Shown here piece after piece: positions 6,298-16,350 of a stretch of 40,027 nt of DNA (positions are counted from its first letter, which is position 1; every line of letters starts with the position of its first letter). Below the pieces are notes generated by a model, which had not been told where the DNA came from, searched no databases, and saw only the letters and a program-made list of their open reading frames with translations. This stretch comes from Gemmatimonadaceae bacterium. Lineage in GTDB: Bacteria > Latescibacterota > UBA2968 > UBA8231. The translations under genes and the position numbers were made by a program. The stretch spans positions 1 through 40,027 of the forward strand of contig PBSR01000131.1 of assembly GCA_002726335.1 (NCBI GenBank), given 5' to 3'.

Positions 6298-8838
6298 TCA
6301 GCCCTCGAGGTTTTCGTCCTCCGGTTCCTCGGACGTTTCCTCTGATGCCTGCAACGGTTCGTCGACCGGGGCCTCCCCGGCGTCCTCCCCTTCCGTCCCT
6401 TCGACGACCTCCTCCTCCTTGACGACGCGCGTCATGTCGATGACACGGTCGCCGGAGTCGACGTTGATGACACGTACGCCCTGTGTGTTGCGGCCGATGC
6501 AGTTGATTCCCTCGACCGTGGTGCGAATCATGATCCCGTTCTGCGTCACCATCATGACCTCATCGTCTTCGTGCACCAGCTTGCAGGAGACCACGGAGCC
6601 GTTTCTTTCGGTGGCTTTGATATCGATGACACCCATCGTACCGCGGCTTCGCTTCGGATACTCGCCGACCTCGGTCCGTTTGCCGTAGCCATTCTCGCAT
6701 ACCGTGAGCAGGGAACCGTCGCCGGTGAGTACGACCATCTCCACCGTCTCGTCCCCGTCACGCAGGTTGACACCTTTCACACCGGTGGAGACACGGCCCA
6801 TGGAGCGCACGTTCTCCTCTGAGAAACGAACCGCCTGACCGTTCTTCGTCGCCAGCAGAATGTCTTGCCCTGGTTCGACGAGTCCAGCACCGATCAGGTC
6901 ATCACCTTCGACGATCTTGAGCGCGATGATGCCATCGCGGCGCACGTTGCCGTAGGCGGACAGCACCGTCTTCTTGACGATGCCACGCCGCGTTGCGGTG
7001 AACAGGTATCTGTCATCGGTGAACTCGTCGACGGCGACGACGGCGCGGATCTCATCCCCCTCCTCGAGCTTGACCAGGTTGATGAGCGGTCTTCCGCGGG
7101 CGGTCCGGTCCGCCTCGGGGATCCGATACACCTTCAGCCAGTGGCACTGCCCACGCGCGGTGATAAACAGGATGAAGGAATGTGTGTTGGCGATGAACAG
7201 GCGTTCGACGAAGTCTTCGTCCTTGGTCCGCATCCCGGTGACGCCGCGCCCCCCGCGATTCTGCGTGCGGTAGACGCTCGGGAGCATGCGCTTGATGTAC
7301 CCCGACCGGGAGATGGTGACCACCATGTCCTGCCGGGCGATGAGATCCTCCATGTCGAACTCTTCGGTGGAGTAGACGATCTCGGTACGTCGTTCGTCGC
7401 CGAACTTTTCGCGAATGTCGGCGACCTCGTCCTTAATGATCTGCATCTGCATGTCACGGCTGGCGAGCACCGCCTTGAGATGCTCGATGAGGCGCATCAG
7501 CTCCTGAAACTCCTCCTCGATCTTATCGCGCTCCAGACCCGTGAGCCGCTGCAGAGCCATGGCCAGAATGGCGTTGGCCTGTATCTCAGAGAGGCTGAAT
7601 TCCTCCATTAGGCGACCCCGAGCCTCTTCCGGGTTGGCTGAGCCCCGGATCAGCTGAATGATGGCGTCGATGTTGTCCAGCGCGATACGCAGCCCCTCCA
7701 GCACGTGGGCGCGGGCTTCGGCCTTGCCCAGATCGAAGCGGGTGCGGCGCAGAACGACCTCGTGACGGTGGGCCACGTAGTGCTCGAGCAGTTGCTTGAG
7801 ATTCAGCGTCTCCGGCCGACCGTCGACGATGGCGATGGCGTTGACGCCGAAGCTGAACTGCAACATGGAGTGCGAGAAGAGCTGATTGAGGACGACCTCG
7901 TGCTGCGCGGCGCGCTTGAGCTCGATGACGATGCGCAGACCGTCGCGTCCCGACTCGTCGCGGATGTTGGAGATATCCTCGATGGTCTTGCCGCGAACCA
8001 GGCCTGCCATCTTCTCCAGCAACGTCGACTTGTCGACGAGATAGGGAATCTCGGTGACGATGATCTGCTCGCGACCATCACGCTGCTCTTCGATGTGAGT
8101 GCGGGCTCGCAGGCGGATGATACCGCTGCCCGTGCGATAAGCTCGGTGCACACCGCTCATGCCGTAGATCACGCCACCGGTCGGAAAATCGGGCGCCTTC
8201 ACATGTTCCATCAGCGCGTCGATGTCCATCTCGGCATCATCGATCAGGGCCGACAAGGCGTTGCAGATCTCCGTCACATTGTGCGGCGGCAGCTTGGTGG
8301 CATAGGCCACCGAGATGCCCACCGAACCGTTGCACAACAGGTTCGGGAAGCGCGCCGGCAGGACCTCAGGTTCGGTCCGCGTCTCGTCGTAGTTGTCGAT
8401 GAGATCGACCGTGTCGCGGTCGATTTCGGCCAGCATCTCGACGGCGGCGTGGGCCATACGAGCCTCGGTGTAGCGCATGGCCGCCGGTGGATAGCCATCG
8501 ATCGAACCGAAGTTCCCCTGGCCATCAACAAGGGGATAGCGCAGGCGGAAATCCTGTGCCATGTGTACCAGCGTGGGATAGACGATGGCTTCGCCGTGTG
8601 GGTGGTAGTTTCCGGAGGTGTCGCCGGCGATCTTGGCACATTTCCGGTAGCCCCGGCCCGGCGCCAGGTTGAGATCGTTCATCGCCACCAGAATGCGACG
8701 CTGTGATGGTTTGAGACCGTCGCGCACGTCGGGCAGGGCCCGGGCGGTAATCGCACTCATGGCATAGGCGAGATACGCCGTCTTGAGTTCGTCCTGCACC
8801 TTCACCGGGATAATGCGTGGATCGCGTTGCTCGAGCAT
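6298..8838 (-). CDS. gyrA: DNA gyrase subunit A
   Basis: An 846-residue GyrA, which with GyrB introduces negative supercoils by ATP-driven double-strand passage. The N-terminal breakage-reunion domain carries the catalytic tyrosine in AAMRYTEARM (Y123). The quinolone-resistance region reads HPHGEAIVYPTL (79-90), with alanine and proline at the positions of E. coli S83 and D87. The C-terminal beta-pinwheel domain has a GyrA box reading QNRGGRG (526-532) instead of QRRGGRG, consistent with gyrase rather than topoisomerase IV. The tail after about residue 810 is acidic (EEEVVEGTEGEDAGEAP). It lies 53 bases after gyrB on the same strand, the last gene of the dnaN-recF-dciA-gyrB-gyrA run. Confidence 0.97.
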   Translation of the reverse strand: MLEQRDPRIIPVKVQDELKTAYLAYAMSAITARALPDVRDGLKPSQRRILVAMNDLNLAPGRGYRKCAKIAGDTSGNYHPHGEAIVYPTLVHMAQDFRLRYPLVDGQGNFGSIDGYPPAAMRYTEARMAHAAVEMLAEIDRDTVDLIDNYDETRTEPEVLPARFPNLLCNGSVGISVAYATKLPPHNVTEICNALSALIDDAEMDIDALMEHVKAPDFPTGGVIYGMSGVHRAYRTGSGIIRLRARTHIEEQRDGREQIIVTEIPYLVDKSTLLEKMAGLVRGKTIEDISNIRDESGRDGLRIVIELKRAAQHEVVLNQLFSHSMLQFSFGVNAIAIVDGRPETLNLKQLLEHYVAHRHEVVLRRTRFDLGKAEARAHVLEGLRIALDNIDAIIQLIRGSANPEEARGRLMEEFSLSEIQANAILAMALQRLTGLERDKIEEEFQELMRLIEHLKAVLASRDMQMQIIKDEVADIREKFGDERRTEIVYSTEEFDMEDLIARQDMVVTISRSGYIKRMLPSVYRTQNRGGRGVTGMRTKDEDFVERLFIANTHSFILFITARGQCHWLKVYRIPEADRTARGRPLINLVKLEEGDEIRAVVAVDEFTDDRYLFTATRRGIVKKTVLSAYGNVRRDGIIALKIVEGDDLIGAGLVEPGQDILLATKNGQAVRFSEENVRSMGRVSTGVKGVNLRDGDETVEMVVLTGDGSLLTVCENGYGKRTEVGEYPKRSRGTMGVIDIKATERNGSVVSCKLVHEDDEVMMVTQNGIMIRTTVEGINCIGRNTQGVRVINVDSGDRVIDMTRVVKEEEVVEGTEGEDAGEAPVDEPLQASEETSEEPEDENLEG

Positions 8839-8891
8839 CTTGTGTCAGTCTTGAGTTGGAGTACGGGTTGGCAGCGCCGCCTGGTGGCGCT

Positions 8892-10829
<1,938 letters not shown>

Positions 10830-10844
10830 CTATTGCCTCTTCCG

Positions 10845-11216
10845 TTATCGATCCGCCGGCCGGGCGGCCGGGGCGTTGACGAACACCAGATCTCGTACCA
10901 CTGTGCGCCCCAATCGAGCATTGAGACGCTGTAACAACTGCCGTTTCGAAAAGCTCAGATGGGTGCGCCAGACCCCCGAGGGGACGGAAAGCTCCAGCTT
11001 GCCGCGGTGCACGCGGATCGCCCGGGCCCGTTCGGCGAGTCTCGGCCCGGCGATCTCTTCCCAGGCCAACAAGGCCTGGGCATCGCGAACCTTGTCGGCG
11101 ATACCGAAGCCCTGCAGCACCCCCTCGAGCAGCGCCCCCACGGCCTGCGCCTTCTCGTCGGTGACCGAAACGCGCGGCAGCGGCCCGGGTCCTCGGGGTC
11201 GTAGCGTGGGTTTCAT
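10845..11216 (-). CDS. dciA: DciA-type (DUF721) helicase-loading protein
   Basis: A 123-residue DUF721 protein. The conserved block is visible around residues 45-100: AWEEIAGPRLAERARAIRV, GKLELSVPSGVWRTHLSF, LLQRLNARLG and VVRDLVFV. DciA is the ancestral loader of the DnaB replicative helicase in bacteria without DnaC or DnaI. The ATG overlaps the recF stop as ATGA, so translation is coupled to recF; longer upstream reading runs antisense-like through recF and was rejected. Position between recF and gyrB next to dnaA supports a replication role. Confidence 0.8.
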   Translation of the reverse strand: MKPTLRPRGPGPLPRVSVTDEKAQAVGALLEGVLQGFGIADKVRDAQALLAWEEIAGPRLAERARAIRVHRGKLELSVPSGVWRTHLSFSKRQLLQRLNARLGRTVVRDLVFVNAPAARPADR

Positions 11217-12313
11217 GAAGACAGCTCGATGTGCTCGAACCGGGAGGGCATGCCCTGGCTCGGAACCCTGGGCGTTGTGAGCACGACCTGCTCGAAGTCG
11301 TCGGCCAGTAGCAGCAGCTGTCGCGATCTCGTCTCGTCCAACTCCGAAAACACGTCGTCGAGCAGCAGCACGGGCTGGTGACCACTGCGAGATTCGAGGA
11401 AGCGGGATTCTGCCATCTTCCACGACAGCAGGACGCTCTTCAACTGGCCCTGGGAGCCATATGTCTCAGCCGGGGAATCGTCGAGGGTGAAGCCGACGGA
11501 GTCCCGGTGTGGTCCTGACAGCGTGTGTCCTGCCCGTTCCTCTTTGGTCGGGTCTGCGCGCAACTCCTGGAGCAGGATCTCTTGCACAGCGTCCAGCGAT
11601 GGGACGTCGTCTCCGTCCGCGGTCAGTTCGACCCCCTGGTATTCGATTCCGGCCCTCTCCCTGCCCGTGGAAAACCCGGAGTAGCAACTACTCAGCACGG
11701 GTGCGATTTCGACGAGTGCCTCCATTCGTGCCCTTCGGATGGCTGCCCCTGGCTCGGTCAGCTGTCCGTCCCAGACACCGCGTTCGGCTGGATCGGCGCG
11801 GCGCTGTCCCAATTGCCGCAGAAAGTGATTCCGCTGCGTGAGCACCCGATTGTACCGCTGCAGGTTCTGCAGATAGGCAGGGACGGCCTGCGACAGCAGA
11901 ATGTCGAGCAGCCGCCGGCGCTGGGCGCTGAATTGCAACACCAGAGCGACATCTTCGGGTGCGAAATGTACGGTCTGAAACTGGCTCACCAGGTCCGACA
12001 CTCTCGGCAGCGGGGCGCCGTCCATGAACACGCGCTTGCCATCCTGTCCACTGTAGACCACCCGTGCCTGGTGTTCTTGTTCGCCAACCTCCCATGCGCC
12101 ACGAATGTCAAACCACGTGCCGTCGTGAGGCACCGCCTCGTGGTCACGGGCGCCGCGAATCGATTTGCCCAGCGACAGGTAGGATATGGCTTCCAGAATA
12201 TTGCTTTTCCCGCGGCCGTTGTCGCCGATGATCAGTGCCCCTCGAACTCCCAGATCCAGTTCGAGACTGTCGATATTCCGGAAGGGCTGTAGTTGAAGCC
12301 TACGAATGCGCAA
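11213..12313 (-). CDS. recF: DNA replication and repair protein RecF
   Basis: A 366-residue SMC-like ATPase that helps load RecA at single-strand gaps with RecO and RecR. Walker A is GDNGRGKSN (residues 30-38; serine where many have threonine), after FRNIDSLELDLG. The signature region is HTLSGPHRDSV followed by YGSQGQLKSVLLSWKMAE, and Walker B/D-loop is VLLLDDVFSELDETR. It follows dnaN by 36 bases and overlaps dciA by four bases. Confidence 0.95.
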   Translation of the reverse strand: MRIRRLQLQPFRNIDSLELDLGVRGALIIGDNGRGKSNILEAISYLSLGKSIRGARDHEAVPHDGTWFDIRGAWEVGEQEHQARVVYSGQDGKRVFMDGAPLPRVSDLVSQFQTVHFAPEDVALVLQFSAQRRRLLDILLSQAVPAYLQNLQRYNRVLTQRNHFLRQLGQRRADPAERGVWDGQLTEPGAAIRRARMEALVEIAPVLSSCYSGFSTGRERAGIEYQGVELTADGDDVPSLDAVQEILLQELRADPTKEERAGHTLSGPHRDSVGFTLDDSPAETYGSQGQLKSVLLSWKMAESRFLESRSGHQPVLLLDDVFSELDETRSRQLLLLADDFEQVVLTTPRVPSQGMPSRFEHIELSS

Positions 12314-12349
12314 CGCGACACCCCGCGCCTGCCGGCTTTGTTCCGAGGC

Positions 12350-13510
12350 TCAGGCGCTTGGGCGCATCGGCATGAGCAGGTAATAGGACTCCTCTCCTTC
12401 GAGCTGCTCGGCGGGTCGCACAACGGCTGCCGTGACCGAGTCGCGCAGGTCGAGGATGACCTCCTCCGATCCGAGCTTGCGCAGGATCTCCATCATGTAG
12501 TGCGAGTTGTAGGCCACTTCTATTTCATCGGAGCTGTAGTCAGCGGGAATAACCTCCCGTGCCTCTCCTCCCAACTCCTGACTGGAAGCCGTCAGTTCGA
12601 CCGTTGCTTCCTTCAGCTGTAGGCGAACCTGATGCGTGTAGGAGCTGGACAGGATGGACACTCGTCGAACCGCTGGCAACAACTGTTCGACGGGAATCGT
12701 CATGCGCTTGTCGTTGTCCCGCGGCACAACCTGCTCGTAGTCGACATAGGGGCCCTCGATCAGTCTCGACAGCAACTGTGTGTCGCCGATCTGGAACAGC
12801 ACCTGACTCTCGCCGAGGGTTGCTTCCGTCAGACTGTCTGGATCTTCGAGCAGTTTGCCCAGTTCAGCACAGGCCTGTGGTGGCAGGATGATTTCTGCCG
12901 AACCTTGGGCCACAGCCTGCCCGGAATCCCAACTTCTGCGGAATTCTGCCAGACGGCTGCCATCGGTGGCAACCATCACCATCAGCTCGGGTTCGATGCG
13001 CCAGAGAACCCCGTTCAGTACGGGCCTTGTCTCATCCCGAGAAACGGCAAAACTGGTCTTCTCTATCATCGTGCGCAGGAGTGCACCGTCGAGTCCGGAC
13101 CCATCGCCGAAACGCAGGGTCAGACCTTCCAGAGCATCCGGCATTTCGGGAAACTCGTCCGGCGGTGTTGCCGAAAGCGAGTAACGTCCCTCACCGTTGT
13201 TGGCACCCAGACGACCTGACAGAACCACCCGACCTTCTTCCAAGGCCAGACTCAGATCGGCATCCGGCCACTCCCGAACGATCCCTGCCAGTGTCTTAGC
13301 TGGCACCGTGACGCGACCAGGGGTGTCCACAGAGGCGATCACTCGAGTGCGAATGGAAAGATCCAGATCGGTAGCCGAGAGCGTCAGACGGTCACCCTCA
13401 GCCTCCAGGAGGACATTTGAGAGTACTGGCTGAGCCGGCTTGGAAGCCACCGCGTCAAGGACTGTGTTGAGACCTCGCCAGAGTTCGTTTCGATCGAGGG
13501 AGAGTTTCAT
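12350..13510 (-). CDS. dnaN: DNA polymerase III sliding clamp (beta)
   Basis: A 386-residue beta clamp with three repeated domains. The start MKLSLDRNELWRGLNTVLDAV and the C-terminal YYLLMPMRP motif are diagnostic. Internal landmarks include SFAVSRDETRPVLNGVLWRIE and VATDGSRLAEFRRSW. It is the first gene of the rightmost minus-strand operon, separated from dnaA by about 475 bases holding its promoter and the origin-like sequence. Confidence 0.96.
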   Translation of the reverse strand: MKLSLDRNELWRGLNTVLDAVASKPAQPVLSNVLLEAEGDRLTLSATDLDLSIRTRVIASVDTPGRVTVPAKTLAGIVREWPDADLSLALEEGRVVLSGRLGANNGEGRYSLSATPPDEFPEMPDALEGLTLRFGDGSGLDGALLRTMIEKTSFAVSRDETRPVLNGVLWRIEPELMVMVATDGSRLAEFRRSWDSGQAVAQGSAEIILPPQACAELGKLLEDPDSLTEATLGESQVLFQIGDTQLLSRLIEGPYVDYEQVVPRDNDKRMTIPVEQLLPAVRRVSILSSSYTHQVRLQLKEATVELTASSQELGGEAREVIPADYSSDEIEVAYNSHYMMEILRKLGSEEVILDLRDSVTAAVVRPAEQLEGEESYYLLMPMRPSA

Positions 13511-13986
13511 CCGGATTCACCTGGGCTGATATGCCGCGACCTTGGCGTCGAGTCGGCACGGTATTCATGGATTCGGAACCTATATATAATATGTATATAT
13601 ATACCCTGTGTCAACGAGATATGGGGTCGCACACTGTGGCATGGATCCCTGTTTTTTCGACACTTTCCACAGCCCTGCTAGTATGATGAGAAATCATATT
13701 TTTTTATATACCCAGTTGTCGTTCTAGTTGTGCTGTGGGTATGTGGATAACCTTCAGAAAATGACAGAGTCGATACACCGCTAACATACAGTGTTTAAAA
13801 ACACTTATAGTCCATGCGGCCAGCTCCCTCTAGAACTGCCATTACGTTGATGATCAAGCGGCAGTCAAGAGTTATCCACGGCTGCCAACGAGAGTGTCGG
13901 AAGATGGAGTTATCCACAGGTCTTTCCACAGCCTTGAACCGGCATTTCCACAACCCTGCCGGCACAAGATGTGGATATTGCAGATT
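13511..13986. other. Candidate oriC between dnaA and dnaN
   Basis: No gene fits here. The DnaA-box content is high: TTATCCACA at 13910-13918 and TGTGGATAA at 13742-13750 are perfect; TTATCCACG at 13872-13880 and TGTGGATAT at 13970-13978 each differ by one base. Weaker TTTCCACA sites lie at 13664-13671, 13923-13930 and 13945-13952. Two AT-rich tracts (13581-13604 and 13691-13710) could serve as unwinding elements. A short hairpin, AGTGTTT-AA-AAACACT, lies at 13790-13805. Gene order around dnaA/dnaN and the strand switch nearby fit a chromosomal origin. Origin activity is inferred. Confidence 0.65.
13586..13614 (-). promoter_or_regulatory. Strong promoter of the dnaN operon
   Basis: On the minus strand TTGACA (13614-13609), a 17-base spacer and TATTAT (13591-13586) form a near-consensus sigma70 promoter. 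The -10 and spacer lie inside an alternating AT tract (13581-13604). Transcription would start near 13579, leaving a leader of about 70 bases before dnaN. Confidence 0.65.
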
Positions 13987-15405
13987 CTACTGGGGGGCCT
14001 GCCGTTGTATCTCTTCCGAGAGTGACTGTACAACGCGGGCAAAGGCGGGATCCTCACCGCATTTTTTGTCAACCGTCTGCACCGCGTGAACGACGGTGCT
14101 GTGGTCGCGGTTGCCGAAATGCAGCCCGATCACCTTGAGAGGACTCTTGGTATGGCGTTTGACCAGATACATGGCAATTTGCCGCGGCGAGGCCACATTA
14201 TGTTTGCGCGTCTTGCCGATCAACAGTTCCAGCGTCAGATCAAAGTGTTTGGCCACCATCTTCTGAATGCCTTCGATCGACACCTGAGAACTCTCCTGAG
14301 TGCTGCGTTCCTGCACGATCCTGCGAGAGGCATCGACACTGAGTTCCACCTGGTTCACGGCACAGTACGCCATGAGATGGTTCAGCGTACCCTCAAGCTC
14401 GCGGATGTTGGAGCTGATATAATTGCCCAGGAACGTGGCCACCTCATCCGGCAGATGAATACCGTTGATCTCGGCCTTCTTCTGTAGAATGGCGATGCGT
14501 GTTTCCAGATCGGGTGGCTCGATACTGGTGACCAGTCCCCACTGGAATCTTGAAATCAAGCGCTCCTCGAGTCCCTTCAATTCCGCCGGAGGGCTGTCGC
14601 AGGTCATGACGATCTGCTTGCTGTTCTGGTGCAAGGCGTTGAAGGTGTGGAAGAACTCGTTCTGTGTCTGTTCGCCTCGAATCAGGAACTGGATGTCGTC
14701 GACGAGCAGCACATCGGCGGACCGGTACAGGCGTTGGAATTCAGAAGCGTTCTGTTGCCGGAGAGACTCGATGAAGTCCCCCATGAATTTCTCTGAAGGC
14801 ACGTAGACGACCCGCAGCCCCGCTTCCTTGGACAGGGCGTAGTGGCCGATCGCCTGTAGTAGATGGGTCTTGCCCAGACCCACACCACCGTAGATGACGA
14901 GCGGATTGAACTGCGTCTTCCCCGGGGACTTGGCCGCCCCCTGCGAGGCCGCGTGGGCGAACCGATTGCCTTCGCCAACGACGAACGTCTCAAAGAGATA
15001 ACGTTCATTGAGAGGCATATAGAGGAGAGGACCATCAAGGTTCGGAGCCGCCGCCTCGGGGCCAGGCACCTGTGCTCCCGTGGTCTCCGGAATCGTCGGC
15101 GATGGACTCCTCGGCGGATCGGTTGACGCCTCCGGCACCCGCGAGGCAGTAGCGTCGTCGGCGACGGCAAAGGTGACCTCCGGCGACAGCCTGGTCTCCT
15201 CTTCCACCACCGAGATGATCAGCGGCAGGTAGTTGCTCTCGACGAAATGAGCAAAGTAGGAACTGGAGACTTCGATTTCTAGGACGTCAGCGTCAAAACG
15301 GCGCGCCGTTGTGGGACGAAACCAGGTATTAAAGCTCTGGGCACGAACGCGCCGCTCGATGTTGAGCAGGCACTGAGCCCATAACTCTTGAGCATCCTGC
15401 GACAT
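13987..15405 (-). CDS. dnaA: Chromosomal replication initiator DnaA
   Basis: A 472-residue initiator ATPase. Domain I spans about residues 1-80 (FNTWFRPTTA), and a proline-rich linker follows (about 90-125). The AAA+ domain has Walker A GGVGLGKTH (173-181) and Walker B LLVDDIQF (233-240). Domain IV carries the DNA-binding signature: NVASPRQIAMYLVKRHT then GNRDHSTVVHA (about 403-441). The ATG has only a weak ribosome site. It is divergent from rpmH and ends at the origin-like region; DnaA-ATP would bind the boxes there and possibly the cluster after rsmG. Confidence 0.97.
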   Translation of the reverse strand: MSQDAQELWAQCLLNIERRVRAQSFNTWFRPTTARRFDADVLEIEVSSSYFAHFVESNYLPLIISVVEEETRLSPEVTFAVADDATASRVPEASTDPPRSPSPTIPETTGAQVPGPEAAAPNLDGPLLYMPLNERYLFETFVVGEGNRFAHAASQGAAKSPGKTQFNPLVIYGGVGLGKTHLLQAIGHYALSKEAGLRVVYVPSEKFMGDFIESLRQQNASEFQRLYRSADVLLVDDIQFLIRGEQTQNEFFHTFNALHQNSKQIVMTCDSPPAELKGLEERLISRFQWGLVTSIEPPDLETRIAILQKKAEINGIHLPDEVATFLGNYISSNIRELEGTLNHLMAYCAVNQVELSVDASRRIVQERSTQESSQVSIEGIQKMVAKHFDLTLELLIGKTRKHNVASPRQIAMYLVKRHTKSPLKVIGLHFGNRDHSTVVHAVQTVDKKCGEDPAFARVVQSLSEEIQRQAPQ

Positions 15406-15485
15406 GGGTATCGACCGAGGGGAGTGGGAGGTCGCAGCAGGGGCGGGCCAGCGTCGGCGGCGCCACCCGCATCAGAGGGCGCGCT

Positions 15486-15514
15486 AGGGTAGGGAACGGC
15501 CACCGGGTCGTCAA
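15486..15514 (-). promoter_or_regulatory. Predicted dnaA promoter
   Basis: TTGACG (15514-15509) and TACCCT (15491-15486) are 17 bases apart on the minus strand, about 80 bases before the dnaA ATG. The -10 is GC-rich, which would make it a modest promoter. No DnaA box is seen in this stretch. Confidence 0.5.
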
Positions 15515-15541
15515 GACGTCAGCCCACGCTCGGCGTCCCTG

Positions 15542-15561
15542 ACACCCACCCAAGTGGGTGT
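15542..15561. promoter_or_regulatory. Inverted repeat between the divergent dnaA and rpmH promoters
   Basis: ACACCCAC-CCAA-GTGGGTGT is a perfect 8-bp inverted repeat with a 4-base spacer. It lies upstream of both predicted -35 elements, about 28 bases from that of dnaA and 21 bases from that of rpmH. It could bind a dimeric regulator shared by the two units. Confidence 0.4.
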
Positions 15562-15581
15562 TCCAAGGGGACTTCGGCGAA

Positions 15582-15610
15582 TTGACAGTACCGTCGAGAT
15601 CACCTACTTT
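15582..15610 (+). promoter_or_regulatory. Predicted rpmH operon promoter
   Basis: TTGACA (15582-15587), a 17-base spacer and TACTTT (15605-15610). The predicted start near 15617 lies after the only canonical in-frame start upstream (GTG at 15558), so translation of rpmH must begin further downstream. Confidence 0.6.
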
Positions 15611-15671
15611 TTGTGGTTTCAATCCGGCCGATCCTGGCGGATCTCCCCTTGTCATTGAGACCGAGGCCCAC

Positions 15672-15809
15672 ATCCCAAAACGTACCTATCAACCGAGCCG
15701 TAGACGGCGGCGGAACAAACACGGGTTCCGCAAGCGCATGCAGACTCCGGGTGGCCGCGCAGTGCTGAACCGACGGCGCCGTCGGGGCCGCAAGCGCCTG
15801 GCCGTCTGA
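15672..15809 (+). CDS. rpmH: 50S ribosomal protein L34, apparent ATC start
   Basis: A 45-residue basic protein, [20 protein letters not shown] and onward to [18 protein letters not shown], which is a full-length L34. Family members begin M-P/K-K-R-T-Y-Q-P, which places the initiator exactly at codon ATC, 15672-15674. GAGG lies five bases upstream as a ribosome site. No ATG, GTG or TTG exists in frame between the predicted transcription start and this codon; the GTG at 15558 precedes the promoter and would add 38 non-homologous residues. A rare ATC (or the ATT at 15654) start, or a base error, is implied. First gene of rpmH-rnpA-yidD-yidC. Confidence 0.9.
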   Translation: MPKRTYQPSRRRRRNKHGFRKRMQTPGGRAVLNRRRRRGRKRLAV

Positions 15810-15846
15810 TCCAGCCGGAACCTGTTCGCGTTTCCGGAGAGGTGGC

Positions 15847-16119
15847 ATGCCATGGACGAAGGGCCAGCTGCTCTGGGTTCGTACCGGTCGCGAACCCGGG
15901 GGTGTCGTCTTCGTCCTGCGCAAGCGCCTCGGCAAGGCGGTCCTGCGCAATCGACTGAAGCGCCGACTGCGCCACGCCTGTCGGGAACTGGAATTACCCG
16001 CTGAAGACAGCTTAGTGGTTCTAGCCCAGGCGCCGGCAGCTCACTCCTCCTTCCAACGATTGCGTGAAGAGTTGGCGCATCTGGTGGCCAGCCTGCAGGC
16101 CGAGGAGCGAGTGCTGTGA
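15847..16119 (+). CDS. rnpA: Ribonuclease P protein component (short form)
   Basis: A 90-residue protein with the RnpA signature [19 protein letters not shown] at about residues 26-44, the RNR motif that contacts the RNA subunit in 5' maturation of tRNAs. Typical RnpA is 110-125 residues; here about 20-25 N-terminal residues are missing. The ATG has a good GGAGAGG site just upstream. The frame is open further upstream but offers no canonical start, and only a weak FRRGG resemblance. It sits in its usual place between rpmH and yidD, and its stop overlaps the yidD GTG. Confidence 0.85.
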   Translation: MPWTKGQLLWVRTGREPGGVVFVLRKRLGKAVLRNRLKRRLRHACRELELPAEDSLVVLAQAPAAHSSFQRLREELAHLVASLQAEERVL

Positions 16120-16325
16120 CGATTGTTCTGCTGTGCCTGATCAGGCTCTATCAGTATCTGCTCTCCCCTCTCTTGCCGGCCCGCTGCCGCTACCTGCCGA
16201 CCTGTTCCGAGTACGCCGCCGAAGCGATCCGTCGCCACGGCCCCTGGCGCGGTCTGTGGCATGGACTGTGTCGAATCGCCCGCTGTCACCCCTTTGGTCG
16301 CAGCGGCTACGATCCCGTCGAATGA
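16116..16325 (+). CDS. yidD: Membrane protein insertion efficiency factor YidD
   Basis: A 69-residue YidD-family protein with [20 protein letters not shown], the cysteine-containing [19 protein letters not shown] and [13 protein letters not shown], all diagnostic. It is a small membrane-associated protein thought to assist YidC-dependent insertion. The GTG start overlaps the rnpA stop (GTGA), indicating coupling; yidC follows by 25 bases. Confidence 0.93.
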   Translation: MTIVLLCLIRLYQYLLSPLLPARCRYLPTCSEYAAEAIRRHGPWRGLWHGLCRIARCHPFGRSGYDPVE

Positions 16326-16350
16326 CAACGCCTGGAGCATCCACAAGCTG

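Noticed and set aside
7705..8706. Plus-strand 333-codon ORF opposite gyrA
   Set aside because: GyrA is complete on the other strand; no independent motif or ribosome site.
15558..15671. GTG at 15558 as the rpmH start
   Set aside because: It lies upstream of the predicted promoter and would add 38 residues with no counterpart in L34.
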